A DNA stretch of 64,000 nt from CAZRIP01 sp964600165 (GTDB lineage: Bacteria > Elusimicrobiota > Elusimicrobia > UBA1565 > UBA9628). Made by a program: the position numbers and the translations under genes. The notes below the pieces were generated by a model, which had not been told where the DNA came from, searched no databases, and worked only from the letters and a program-made list of their open reading frames with translations. The stretch spans positions 1-64,000 of the forward strand of contig CAZRIP010000001.1 in the NCBI GenBank assembly GCA_964600165.1. Direction: 5' to 3'. Of this stretch, positions 39,945-47,566 are shown piece after piece. The first letter of the stretch is position 1; the number at the start of each line of letters is the position of its first letter.

Positions 39945-40277
39945 CTATTCGAGGCCGTGGAGGAAGGCGTTGAGGACGGAAAGGACCAAGGCGAAGGCCA
40001 GGGCCCACCAGAAGCTCGCGACGTGAAAGCCCGGAACGATCCTGGCGACGAGCTCCACGCAGCCGCCGATGATCGCGAAGGTGAAGAGCCCGAGGGTCAG
40101 GATGTTGATCGGGAGGGTCAGGATGAAGAGGATCGGGCGCACGACGGCGTTGACCAAGCCGAGCACGACGGCCACGACCAGCGCGGTGGCGAACGAGTCG
40201 ACCCGCGCCCCCGGCAGAAGCTTGGCCGAGACGAAGACGGCGACCGCCGACAGCAACACGTGGATGATTTTTTTCAA
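39945..40277 (-). CDS. YvlD/phage-holin-like (4 TMS) membrane protein
   Basis: A 110-residue protein with four membrane segments and the family pattern VNAVVRPILFILTLPINILT LGLF (split here for length), which defines the PF04020 4-TMS group that includes YvlD; a phage holin role is not implied in chromosomal copies. The start is a TTG at 40277 (MKKIIHV), with a TAAGAT box 6 nt upstream and AAGG inside that spacer. It may also be read through from the small basic-protein gene upstream, 20 nt away. Confidence 0.85.
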   Translation of the reverse strand: MKKIIHVLLSAVAVFVSAKLLPGARVDSFATALVVAVVLGLVNAVVRPILFILTLPINILTLGLFTFAIIGGCVELVARIVPGFHVASFWWALAFALVLSVLNAFLHGLE

Positions 40278-40283
40278 CGCCTT

Positions 40284-40289
40284 ATCTTA
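40284..40289 (-). promoter_or_regulatory. TANNNT -10-like box, 6 nt before start codon
   Basis: On the minus strand TAAGAT ends 6 nt before the TTG at 40277; AAGG in the spacer could also be a ribosome-binding site. Confidence 0.4.
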
Positions 40290-40297
40290 GCACTTGC

Positions 40298-40477
40298 TCA
40301 CGCCGTCGGCGGCGATTGGAGCTCGGGCTCCGAAGCCCGGCGCTCGTTTTCCTCGAGCACCTCGGGCTCGGCCTCGAACTGGAGGCTTTCCGGCAGGCGG
40401 CTCTTCCGGGACCCGGAGCTCTTGCGCGTCCCGCCCTTGCGCGGGCTCGCGGCCGGTTTTTTATGCTTGGTGGCCAT
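40298..40477 (-). CDS. Small basic protein, 59 residues
   Basis: A short frame beginning MATKHKKPAASPRKGGTRKS with a basic, unstructured N-terminus and an acidic C-terminal half (FEAEPEVLEENERRASEPE). AAGGAGGT lies 4 nt before the ATG at 40477, one of the best ribosome-binding sites in the window, which is the main reason to believe it. The Lys/Arg-rich head recalls small nucleic acid- or ribosome-associated proteins, but no family is recognised. The YvlD-like gene follows 20 nt downstream. Confidence 0.65.
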   Translation of the reverse strand: MATKHKKPAASPRKGGTRKSSGSRKSRLPESLQFEAEPEVLEENERRASEPELQSPPTA

Positions 40478-40590
40478 ATTACCTCCTTCCTAGTTTCCAG
40501 TATAGCGCGCGGCGATTGCGAACTTTTCATCGCCCCGTCCGTATTGAATGACACGGGAGCCCGCTCCCAAGATCATCATTCCAGGAGAAC

Positions 40591-40863
40591 ATGACCATGC
40601 AGAAGTGGATCTTCCTCGTCGTGGCGCTGCTCGCGCCGTCGTTCGTCCTCGCTCAGGATAACAGCAACGCGCCCGCCAACACGCCGGCCGCGTCCGCCCC
40701 GTCCGACAACGGCAACCAGCCGTCGAAGGCCGACAAGCGCAAGGAGCGCCGCGAGAAGCGCAAGGAAATGAAGAAGGAGCGCCGCGCCAAGCACAAGGCG
40801 GCCAAAGCGGCCGAGGGCAACAACAACAACGCCCCGGCCCAGGCCCCGGCGAACCCGCAGTAA
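40591..40863 (+). CDS. Small exported charged protein
   Basis: A 90-residue protein with a signal peptide (MTMQKWIFLVVALLAPSFVLA) and a mature part made of an Asn/Ala/Pro-rich head, a dense Lys/Arg/Glu helix (KADKRKERREKRKEMKKERR) and an Asn/Ala/Pro tail. It looks like a periplasmic or surface polybasic protein that may bind anionic polymers. In-frame ATGs at 40591 and 40597 are both possible. It ends 18 nt before a strong terminator. No family is recognised. Confidence 0.65.
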   Translation: MTMQKWIFLVVALLAPSFVLAQDNSNAPANTPAASAPSDNGNQPSKADKRKERREKRKEMKKERRAKHKAAKAAEGNNNNAPAQAPANPQ

Positions 40864-40881
40864 CCCGTCGTCGACTTGATC

Positions 40882-40918
40882 AAGGGCGGTCCCGAAAGGG
40901 GCCGCCCTTCTTTTATTT
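40882..40918 (+). terminator. Rho-independent terminator
   Basis: A 12-bp stem (40882-40893 with 40898-40909, one G-T pair) capped by a GAAA tetraloop is followed by CTTTTATTT. It ends the small exported protein gene and reaches into the 3' end of the convergent protease gene. Confidence 0.92.
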
Positions 40919-41764
40919 GTGCCGCGCCGTCTGCGGCGCGGGCACGGCGGGACGATAGAACCGCGGGATGTACTCGACGGCGGCGTGGCGCACGGGCTGC
41001 GGGAAGAGGCTCATCAGCTCGTAGACTTCCTTCGGCACGCCTGATTTGACGGGCAGGCCCAGAGCCCCGGCCTCGTCGCAAGTGATCGGATAGTCGTGCG
41101 TCCAATGACCTTCGGTCAGGCTTCGGGCGACCGCCTTGGCCTTGTTCGCGGGCATGCGCCGGGCCAGGATCGACTCGACGGCGAGCTCGGTCTGGCTCAT
41201 GGCCTTGCGCGCGACGTCGGCCCAGATCAGCGTCTGGTCGTCGATCTCGTCTTTGCTCTTCTCGCTCGTCGCCTGGATGATCGAGGCCGCCGGCAGGTTG
41301 TTGATCTGCGGGTCGATGGGCCCGAGGACGGCGTGCTGGTCCATCAAGATCTCGTCGGCGGCGAGCGCGATCAGCGTGCCGCCGGACATCGCGTAGTGCG
41401 GCACGATCACGCTCACCTTGCCCTCGCGGTGGCGCATCGCGTGCGCGATCTGGAGCGCGGCGAGCTGCATGCCGCCGGGAGTGTGCAAGACGAGATCTAT
41501 CGGCATGCGCGGCGCGGTCATCCGCAGCGCCCGCACGACTTGCTCGGAGTCCTCCATCGTGATGAAGCGCAGGACCGGGAAGCCGAAGAAGGCCATCGTC
41601 TCCTGGCGGTGGACGAGCAGCACGACGCGGCTGCCGCGGTTTTTCTCGAGGCGCTCGAGCGTGCGGACGCGCGCCGCGTCGAGCAGCTTCTGGCGGATCA
41701 GCGGCTGGATCGCCATGCCGAGGAAGACCAGCCAGAAGACGTCGCCCGCCGCCGCAGCCGCCAT
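40913..41764 (-). CDS. SDH-family (ClpP-fold) membrane serine protease
   Basis: A 283-residue protease of the serine dehydrogenase proteinase/DUF114 group, related to SppA and ClpP. One N-terminal membrane segment (about 8-20) anchors it. IDLVLHTPGG (about 89-98) and PHYAMSGGTLIALAADEILM with the catalytic S127 define the core, and a lysine or aspartate partner should follow in the VLGPIDPQ region. These enzymes probably degrade membrane-bound peptides, but substrates are poorly known. A TAGCAT box lies 6 nt before the ATG. Confidence 0.88.
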   Translation of the reverse strand: MAAAAAGDVFWLVFLGMAIQPLIRQKLLDAARVRTLERLEKNRGSRVVLLVHRQETMAFFGFPVLRFITMEDSEQVVRALRMTAPRMPIDLVLHTPGGMQLAALQIAHAMRHREGKVSVIVPHYAMSGGTLIALAADEILMDQHAVLGPIDPQINNLPAASIIQATSEKSKDEIDDQTLIWADVARKAMSQTELAVESILARRMPANKAKAVARSLTEGHWTHDYPITCDEAGALGLPVKSGVPKEVYELMSLFPQPVRHAAVEYIPRFYRPAVPAPQTARHK

Positions 41765-41770
41765 GAGGCG

Positions 41771-41776
41771 ATGCTA
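41771..41776 (-). promoter_or_regulatory. TANNNT -10-like box, 6 nt before start codon
   Basis: On the minus strand TAGCAT ends 6 nt before the ATG at 41764, with a weak TTCGGC 17 nt upstream (41799-41794). Confidence 0.45.
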
Positions 41777-41846
41777 GCAAGCGCCGCGCGAGCGCCGAAC
41801 GACGAGGCGGTCAAGCTCTCGTGACGCCGAGGCTGACGAAAAAGCG

Positions 41847-41933
41847 CGGAGGGGGTGGGATTCGAACCCACGGAGGCTGTTACACCTCGCGAGTTTTCAA
41901 GACTCGTGCCTTAAACCGCTCGGCCACCCCTCC
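41847..41933 (-). tRNA. tRNA-Ser (anticodon UGA)
   Basis: An 87-nt class II tRNA on the minus strand. The acceptor arms GGAGGGG and CCCCTCC pair fully; the D-arm has GAGCGGTTTAAGGC, the anticodon stem-loop CGAGTCTTGAAAACTCG carries TGA, the long variable arm is GCGAGGTGTAACAGCCTCC-like, and the T-arm is GTGGGTTCGAATCCCAC. The CCA end is not encoded and must be added after transcription. Confidence 0.96.
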
Positions 41934-42046
41934 AAAATCGGGAGCTTTCATATGATAGCTCATGGCCTGCGCCCTCACCAGGGCCTAAGCCCAAAGACCG
42001 CGCCGCGCCGGGCCCTTCGGCTCACGGCGGGCGCGTCGGACTTTTC

Positions 42047-42052
42047 TAGGAT
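42047..42052 (+). promoter_or_regulatory. TANNNT -10-like box, 7 nt before start codon
   Basis: TAGGAT ends 7 nt before the ATG at 42060; no ribosome-binding site is present. Confidence 0.4.
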
Positions 42053-42059
42053 AGGACTC

Positions 42060-42605
42060 ATGAGAACCTTTTTGCTTTTCGTCTTGCCGCTGCTCATGCC
42101 CGCCGCCGTCCGCGCCCAGTCGATCGAGGACGCAGACGTCCTCGCGCGCCAAGCCGCGACGGTCGCGAAAAAAGCCGTCGCCCAAGAGCGCGCCGGGCGG
42201 GTCTTTCCGAGCAAGCTCGTCTGCCGGCCCGCGAAAGAGTCCGGCCTCCCCCCCACGCTCGTCTTCGTCACGCGCCTGGACGCGGCGCTGACGCTCGAGT
42301 CGCTCGGCGATAAGCCTTCGACCGTCGCCTCGCAGTTCGCGCAGGCTCCCGGCGAGACGGCGGCCGCGCTCGACGACTACCGCTCGATCTCCCTCAGCCG
42401 CGAGTCGCTCGATTACGACCTCTGGAGCTGCGACACGCAGGATTATTCGTTCAAGTTCTCGACCCGCGAGCTGGCCCGCGATCCCGCGCTCAAAGAGACG
42501 AGCCGCCCCGTCAAGGCGCATGTCGTCGTCGAGACCCGCGGCGAGGTCGACTACTCCGGCGAGCTGCCCTGCGACGCTATCTACCAGGACCGCCCGGCGG
42601 CTTAG
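42060..42605 (+). CDS. Exported protein of unknown function
   Basis: A 181-residue protein with a clean signal peptide (MRTFLLFVLPLLMPAAVRAQ). The mature part has three cysteines (LVCRPAKE, WSCDTQD, LPCDAIYQ) and two strand-rich segments (PTLVFVTRLDAALTLESL, AHVVVETRGEVDYSG). No family is recognised. The ATG at 42060 is chosen because it begins the signal peptide; earlier in-frame codons add an implausible basic stretch. Its last 29 nt overlap the 3' end of the convergent membrane protein gene. Confidence 0.6.
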   Translation: MRTFLLFVLPLLMPAAVRAQSIEDADVLARQAATVAKKAVAQERAGRVFPSKLVCRPAKESGLPPTLVFVTRLDAALTLESLGDKPSTVASQFAQAPGETAAALDDYRSISLSRESLDYDLWSCDTQDYSFKFSTRELARDPALKETSRPVKAHVVVETRGEVDYSGELPCDAIYQDRPAA

Positions 42606-44094
42606 GCACCTCGAAGACCCAGGCGCGGCCGTCGTCGTAGACGATCTTGACTGCGGGGTCGGCCGCCACGACGTCGCGCAGGGCGCGGAAGCGCTCCTTG
42701 CAGACGCCGTAGCGCGCGTCGAAGGTCCGCGCGATCGTCCGGGCCGTGCCCGCGCCCAGGCGCCCGTTGGCGGCGTTGTTCCACACGCGCCAGACCTCGG
42801 GGCTCCGGTAGTACATGAACACCGGGTCCATGAAGACGAGGTAGCGCTGTTCGTGGTTGTAGAAATAGAGCTCCGGCGCGTCGTCCCAGTCGCAGGTGAA
42901 GACGGCCTCGTCGGGCTCGGCGTGGCTTTTTAAAAACAACGCCGCGCCCTTGAGGGGCGACTCCGTCGCGCCGCGAAAGTCGCTCATGACCGAGGACGTC
43001 GAGCTCCCGAACCCGAAGGCCAGGGCGACGACCGCGATCACGGCGGCCTCGCGCACGCGCTTGGAGGCGCTTGCCCACGAAAAGCCCTCGAGAAGCTCCG
43101 TCGCGCGCAGCCCGCAGTACATGAGCGTCAACGGCACCGAGTACTCGGTGAAGCGCTTCCAGATGAAGGTCATCGCGACGGTCGCGACGGCGAAAGGCAT
43201 CATCATCGCCGTTTTCCGGCCCGCTTTGCGCCCCGTGAGCAGGCCGTAGTACGACAGCGAGAACAGCGCGGCCGCCAGCGGCAGATGGAGGAGCAGCATG
43301 CGCCGCGTGTCGGTCGGGTAAAACTCGCCGCCCATCGAGAGCTTCTCGGCCCCGCCGGTGATCGACATGTGCAGCACGTAGAAGTTCTGAACGAAGAGCA
43401 TCAGCAGGTCGTTCGGAAAATAGGGATTGACGAGCAGCGCGGCGGCCAAGCCCCCTAAGGCGGCGAGCGGGGTCGCGGCATCGATCTCCTCTTCCGCCAC
43501 CCAGAGGTGGACGGAGCGGATGAGCGAGAAGACCAACGGCATGAACGCGGCGGAATAAGAAAGCGCGTAGAAAAAGCTCAGCGCCGCGAGCTTGCCGCGC
43601 TTGCCGTTGAGCAGGAAGTGGACGCACCACAAGAGCAGCGTCACGGACAGGATCTGCGGCCGCGGCACTGTCAGGCGCCACAAGAAAAACGGCCCCGCCG
43701 AGCAGAGCAAGAAAAACCAAAACCACGGCCAGCGCGCGCCGTTGGCGCGCAGGATCCAAAAAAAGCTCGCGAAGCACGCCGCGCCCATGAGCACCGTCGC
43801 GAGCTTTCCGCCGAACGCGAGGTTCGGGAAGAACGTGAACGGGATCAGGTAAGCGTGGAACAGCAGGCAGGTGTCGCTGAAGCGGTCGCGCCACAGGCTC
43901 TGCGAGGCCCACTTGAAGCCGTGGAAAAAGAGCCCGTGGGTGCGGTAGAGCAGCGCCGTCTTGAGATGATAGTGCCCGTCGGTCTCCGGCAGGAAAGGCG
44001 TTTGGAATTGAAGAAAGGCGAGGAAGGCCGCCGCCGACGCGTACGCCGCCGCGACCTCGAGCGTCTCCCGCCATCGCGCCGAAAGCACGGTCAA
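42577..44094 (-). CDS. Polytopic membrane protein, GT-C glycosyltransferase-like
   Basis: A 505-residue protein with about ten membrane segments and a soluble C-terminal domain of about 130 residues. An early extracytoplasmic loop has ETDGHYHLKTALLY, whose acidic/His pattern resembles the catalytic loop of GT-C enzymes (ArnT, oligosaccharyltransferase), which use lipid-linked sugars. The C-terminal part (DEAVFTCDWDDAPELYFYNH) resembles that of membrane glycosyltransferases. The start is TTG at 44094, overlapping the HEAT gene stop (TTGA); a GTG at 44088 is an alternative. The sugar donor and acceptor are unknown. Confidence 0.65.
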   Translation of the reverse strand: MTVLSARWRETLEVAAAYASAAAFLAFLQFQTPFLPETDGHYHLKTALLYRTHGLFFHGFKWASQSLWRDRFSDTCLLFHAYLIPFTFFPNLAFGGKLATVLMGAACFASFFWILRANGARWPWFWFFLLCSAGPFFLWRLTVPRPQILSVTLLLWCVHFLLNGKRGKLAALSFFYALSYSAAFMPLVFSLIRSVHLWVAEEEIDAATPLAALGGLAAALLVNPYFPNDLLMLFVQNFYVLHMSITGGAEKLSMGGEFYPTDTRRMLLLHLPLAAALFSLSYYGLLTGRKAGRKTAMMMPFAVATVAMTFIWKRFTEYSVPLTLMYCGLRATELLEGFSWASASKRVREAAVIAVVALAFGFGSSTSSVMSDFRGATESPLKGAALFLKSHAEPDEAVFTCDWDDAPELYFYNHEQRYLVFMDPVFMYYRSPEVWRVWNNAANGRLGAGTARTIARTFDARYGVCKERFRALRDVVAADPAVKIVYDDGRAWVFEVPKPPGGPGR

Positions 44095-45158
44095 TCGTCC
44101 TCGCCGAGGTCGTAGAGCGCCTGCTTGGCCGCCGCCCGCACGCTTTGGTTGGAGTCGTCCGCCATGCGCCGCAGCGTGTTGACGGCGCGCGTGCCGCCGA
44201 TCTGGCCCAGGCTGCGCGCGACGATCAGGCGCAGCGAGGCGTCCTTGGCGCGCAGCGCGGCCTCGGCCAGCGGCGGGACGGCTTTCTCGTTTTTCGCGCG
44301 CCCGAGCGCCTCGGCCGCGAGCTCCTTGGAGGCTTGCGGGCCCTTGTCGAGCAGGCCGGTCAGGAAATCGAGCCCGGAGCGGCTGCCCAGGCGCGCCAGA
44401 TAGTAGGCGGCGAAGAGCCGGTCCTGGAGCTCGTAGCGCTCGCTCGTCTGCAGGTTGACCAGCTCCTGCTCGCCGTCGTCCTCGCGATCCTTGAGGCGGA
44501 CGAGAGCGTAGGCCGCCTGCGCGCGCACGTCCGGGTCGTCGTTGTGGAGCAGGCGCTGCATCGTCGAGATCGCGCGCCCGTCGCCGATCTCGGCCAGCGC
44601 CTCGACGGCCGACTGTCCCAAGTTGCCGCCGCGGCCCGATAGCTGGATCAGGGCGTCGACGGCGTCGCGGTCGCGCAAGGCGCCGAGCGCCGTCGCGGCG
44701 CGGCCGACGACGAGAGGGTCCTTGTCTTGCAGCGCGTCGTGCAAGACCGGCATCGCGCGCGCGCCGCCGATCTGGCCGAGCGCCTCCGTCACCGTCGCCC
44801 GCAGGATTTGCAGATGGGCGGGGAAATCCGACTGCAGCTCCAGCCGCAGCGAGTTGAGATAATCCCAAGTCCCGATCAAGGCGTCGTCGGCGCGCTCGTC
44901 CTTGAGCCGGCCGAGGGCGACGACGAGCGTCGAGGTCAGGCGCGGCGAGTTCTTGCGCGGATCGAAAAGGGCGAGCAGGGGAGCGACCGCCTCCTTGCGC
45001 CCCGTGCGGCCGAGGGCGTCGATCACGCGCAGCTTCTGCGCGCCCTTGGCCGCCTCCAGCTTGGCGAGCAGCGGCTTAACCCCGGGCTTGGCGAGGGCCG
45101 GCGCCGCGGCGACGGCGGTCAGAAAGACGGCGAGCAGCGCGGTTCGGCGCACACCCAA
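44091..45158 (-). CDS. Exported HEAT-repeat protein
   Basis: A protein of about 355 residues with a signal peptide (RRTALLAVFLTAVAAAPALA) and HEAT/PBS-lyase-type repeats over its whole mature length (KEAVAPLLALFD, ARAMPVLHDALQDKDPLVVG, RAISTMQRLLHNDDPDVRAQ, RAVNTLRRMADDSNQSVRAA). It forms a curved solenoid for protein binding and has no enzymatic motif. It starts at TTG 45158 or, more plausibly, at the in-frame GTG 45152, which lies 6 nt after TTATGC. The downstream membrane glycosyltransferase-like gene overlaps its stop, so the two probably work together. Confidence 0.8.
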   Translation of the reverse strand: MGVRRTALLAVFLTAVAAAPALAKPGVKPLLAKLEAAKGAQKLRVIDALGRTGRKEAVAPLLALFDPRKNSPRLTSTLVVALGRLKDERADDALIGTWDYLNSLRLELQSDFPAHLQILRATVTEALGQIGGARAMPVLHDALQDKDPLVVGRAATALGALRDRDAVDALIQLSGRGGNLGQSAVEALAEIGDGRAISTMQRLLHNDDPDVRAQAAYALVRLKDREDDGEQELVNLQTSERYELQDRLFAAYYLARLGSRSGLDFLTGLLDKGPQASKELAAEALGRAKNEKAVPPLAEAALRAKDASLRLIVARSLGQIGGTRAVNTLRRMADDSNQSVRAAAKQALYDLGEDD

Positions 45159-45182
45159 GCATAACCTCTCGCCGCGGCGGGG

Positions 45183-46013
45183 TCAAGCGGCCGCGCGCGC
45201 GAGCGCGGCGTCGTGGCGGCGGCGCATCAAGTTAAACCAGCCGAGGCTCGGCAGCCGGCGCATCGAGCGGTCGATGCGCTCGATGGAGGCCGCGCCTTCC
45301 TCGCCGGCGAAGATGCGGCGCAGGAGGAAGTCGGTCTCGCGCGCGGGCTTGACGCCTTCGCCGACCGGCGTCCAAAAAAGACGCAAGAGCAGCGCCGCCA
45401 GCTTCTGCGTGAAAAGCGAGGCCTTCAAGCCCTGCGCCGCTTTGTAATAGTAGAAGCCGAAGTGCCGGGATTCGTCCCGGGCGATCCTTCTCAACAGCTC
45501 GGCCAAGACGGGATTCTTGGTCTGCCGGGCCATGTTCGTGTAGCCGAACAAAGTCGAGTGCTCCTGGACGGCGCCCCAGGTCATGTAAACGGTCAGGAAG
45601 GACTTGGGAAACAACCGCGAGACGAGCCAGGTCCCCGCGGCCTCGAGCCTTTCCAGCAGGGAGGGCTGATGCTGTCCGCAGACGTTCGGGTCGCGCTCGA
45701 CGCCCGCGGCCCGCACGAAGCGCGCGAGCGCGCGGCCGTGGTAGGACTCCTCATAGAGCCAGCACGCCAGGAAATCCGCGATCTCGGGATCGGCGCCCGC
45801 CCCGGCGTCGAGGACGTCCTTGAGATAGCAGAGCGTGTGCGCCTCGATGTCCATCATATAGGAGAGGCACTTGATCTCGGCTTCTTCCACCGGGAAATCC
45901 CTGACCGTGTCCCAGGGCAGGTCCGAGACGTCGAGCTTCTCCGAGCGCGCCAGATACTGGGCAAGATCGAACGAGGCGCCGGTGTATTCCTCGGCGGGGG
46001 CGGCCGTCTGCAT
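45183..46013 (-). CDS. Ferritin-fold di-iron protein, acyl-ACP desaturase-like
   Basis: A 276-residue soluble protein with two ExxH motifs, E89-H92 (WLYEESYHGRALARF) and E181-H184 (RIARDESRHFGFYYYKA), plus E57 and E151, which fit the di-iron site of stearoyl-ACP desaturase and DesA. These enzymes insert double bonds into acyl-ACP chains using O2 and ferredoxin. The spacing between motifs is similar, but membrane-lipid hydroxylase or N-oxygenase members of the fold cannot be excluded. The ATG at 46013 lies in the inverted repeat shared with the divergent kinase gene; the first codons (MQT) are identical in both. Confidence 0.78.
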   Translation of the reverse strand: MQTAAPAEEYTGASFDLAQYLARSEKLDVSDLPWDTVRDFPVEEAEIKCLSYMMDIEAHTLCYLKDVLDAGAGADPEIADFLACWLYEESYHGRALARFVRAAGVERDPNVCGQHQPSLLERLEAAGTWLVSRLFPKSFLTVYMTWGAVQEHSTLFGYTNMARQTKNPVLAELLRRIARDESRHFGFYYYKAAQGLKASLFTQKLAALLLRLFWTPVGEGVKPARETDFLLRRIFAGEEGAASIERIDRSMRRLPSLGWFNLMRRRHDAALARAAA

Positions 46014-46047
46014 CCGCAGATATTATATTATTTGAGCGGATGCAGAC
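46006..46047. promoter_or_regulatory. Symmetric divergent promoter in a 12-bp perfect inverted repeat
   Basis: Arms GTCTGCATCCGC (46006-46017) and GCGGATGCAGAC (46036-46047) flank an 18-nt spacer that contains only four non-A/T bases. Each arm holds the first codons of one gene (ATG CAG AC). On the minus strand TATAAT (46027-46022) ends 8 nt before the ATG at 46013; on the plus strand TATATT (46024-46029) ends 10 nt before the ATG at 46040. Both mRNAs should have almost no leader. Confidence 0.7.
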
Positions 46048-47566
46048 CCTCGAGCCGCTGCTCGAGGTCGGGCGGCTTTTGTCGTCCGAGCTCGACTTGG
46101 GCAAGCTGTTGAAGACCGTCCTGACGCTGGCCGCCCGGGTCATGGGCGCGGAAAGCGCCTCTTTGCTGCTGCTCGACAACGCCGCCCAGGAGCTCTACTT
46201 CCACACCGCGCTCGACTTGGGCGACAAGGTGTCCGGCGTGCGGCTCAAGCTCGGCCAAGGCATCGCCGGCAGCGTCGCCAGGGACCGCAAGCCCGCCATC
46301 ATCAACGACGCGCGCAAGGACCCCCGCTGGTCGCCCGCGATGGACGCGAGCACGGGCTTTACGACCCGCTCGATCCTGGCGATGCCACTGGTCTTCAAGG
46401 GGCGGCTCATCGGCGTCGTCGAGGCGATCAACAAGAAAGTGGGCGATTTCACCGCGGAGGACCTCGACGCCTTCGAGGCCTTCGCCTCGCAGGCGTCGGT
46501 AGCCATCGAGAACGCGCGCCTGTTTTCCTCATTGAGAGAGGAGAAGCTCAAGCTCGACACCGTCGTCAGCGAGATGACCGACGGCGTGATCCTGGCCGAC
46601 GGCTCCGGCAAGATCGTGCTCGCCAACGAGTCGGCGCGCAAGCTCCTCGGCCGCGCCGCGCCGCCGCGCGCCCTGAGCGATGGCTTCGCGCCCTTCAAGC
46701 TCACGCCCGCGCTCGACGAGCTGTTCGGCGGCGACGGCCGCACGCAGGATTTCGTCGCCGAGCGCGAGGAGCCCAAGAAGCTCGTCTTGAGCGGCAAGCT
46801 CGGGCGCCTCGAAAGCGGGCGTCTGTGCGTCTTTCGCGACGTCACCGACGAGTGGAACAAGGAGCGCATCAAGCGCACGTTCCTTTCGCTCATCTCGCAC
46901 AAGCTCAAGACCCCTCTCGCCGCCGTGATCGGCTTCGCGGACCTGCTCACCGACGAGCTCAAGGAGCTCAAGGCCCCGCCCACGGCGCTCAAGGCCTCCG
47001 CCACGATCTTGAGCCAGGGCCGAAAGCTCGGAGAGCTCGTCGACAAGCTGCTGCGCTACGTCACGATCCAGGACCCCGAAAGCACGGTGCGCCTCGAGAA
47101 GAACGGCGTCGACGATCTCGTCGGCGACGCGCTCAAGATGATGGGTCCTTGGCTTCTCGAGCGCGGCGGCAGCGTCGAATACAGCGGCGCGCCGGGGGCG
47201 AGCCTGGTCTGCGACCGCGACCGCCTCATCGAGGTCGTGCGCAACCTCGTCGAAAACGCCGTCAAGTTCGACGACAAGCCGCAGCGCCGCGTCTACGTCC
47301 GCGCCGAATCCCGGCGCGGCTGGGTTGCGCTCTCCGTCGAGGACACGGGACGCGGCATCCCGCCCGAGGACCGCGAGAAAGTTTTCAGCCAGTTCCATCA
47401 GATCGAGACTTTTTTCACGGGCCAGGTCGACGGCTGGGGCCTGGGGCTGCCCTACGTCAAGAAGGTCGTCGAGAACCACGGAGGCCAAGTGCTGCTGGAA
47501 AGCGCGCTCGGCAAGGGCACGACGGTGACGGTCACGTTGCCGGAAAAGCCCGGGGGCGCGGCATGA
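46040..47566 (+). CDS. GAF-PAS sensor histidine kinase (soluble)
   Basis: A 508-residue kinase with no membrane segment. GAF domain at about residues 15-165 (LGQGIAGSVARDRKPAIIND, SILAMPLVFKGRLIGVVEAI), PAS-like module at 175-270 (VVSEMTDGVILADGSGKIVL), HisKA with H287 in ISHKLKTPLAAVIGFADLL, and HATPase with RNLVENAVKFDD, VEDTGRGI and GWGLGLPYVKKVVENHGG. Unlike the two other kinases here it has the classic H-box. It starts a five-gene coupled unit: its stop overlaps the tldD start (ATGA). No receiver gene adjoins it. Confidence 0.93.
   Translation: MQTLEPLLEVGRLLSSELDLGKLLKTVLTLAARVMGAESASLLLLDNAAQELYFHTALDLGDKVSGVRLKLGQGIAGSVARDRKPAIINDARKDPRWSPAMDASTGFTTRSILAMPLVFKGRLIGVVEAINKKVGDFTAEDLDAFEAFASQASVAIENARLFSSLREEKLKLDTVVSEMTDGVILADGSGKIVLANESARKLLGRAAPPRALSDGFAPFKLTPALDELFGGDGRTQDFVAEREEPKKLVLSGKLGRLESGRLCVFRDVTDEWNKERIKRTFLSLISHKLKTPLAAVIGFADLLTDELKELKAPPTALKASATILSQGRKLGELVDKLLRYVTIQDPESTVRLEKNGVDDLVGDALKMMGPWLLERGGSVEYSGAPGASLVCDRDRLIEVVRNLVENAVKFDDKPQRRVYVRAESRRGWVALSVEDTGRGIPPEDREKVFSQFHQIETFFTGQVDGWGLGLPYVKKVVENHGGQVLLESALGKGTTVTVTLPEKPGGAA

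Noticed and set aside
39945..40277. Phage holin and hence a prophage remnant
   Set aside because: The 4-TMS family includes many chromosomal YvlD-type proteins, and no other phage gene is present.
40282..40554. A 90-codon minus-strand frame and an 85-codon plus-strand frame in this interval
   Set aside because: Both are Arg/Pro-rich shadows of the 59-residue gene at 40298-40477, which has the strong ribosome-binding site.
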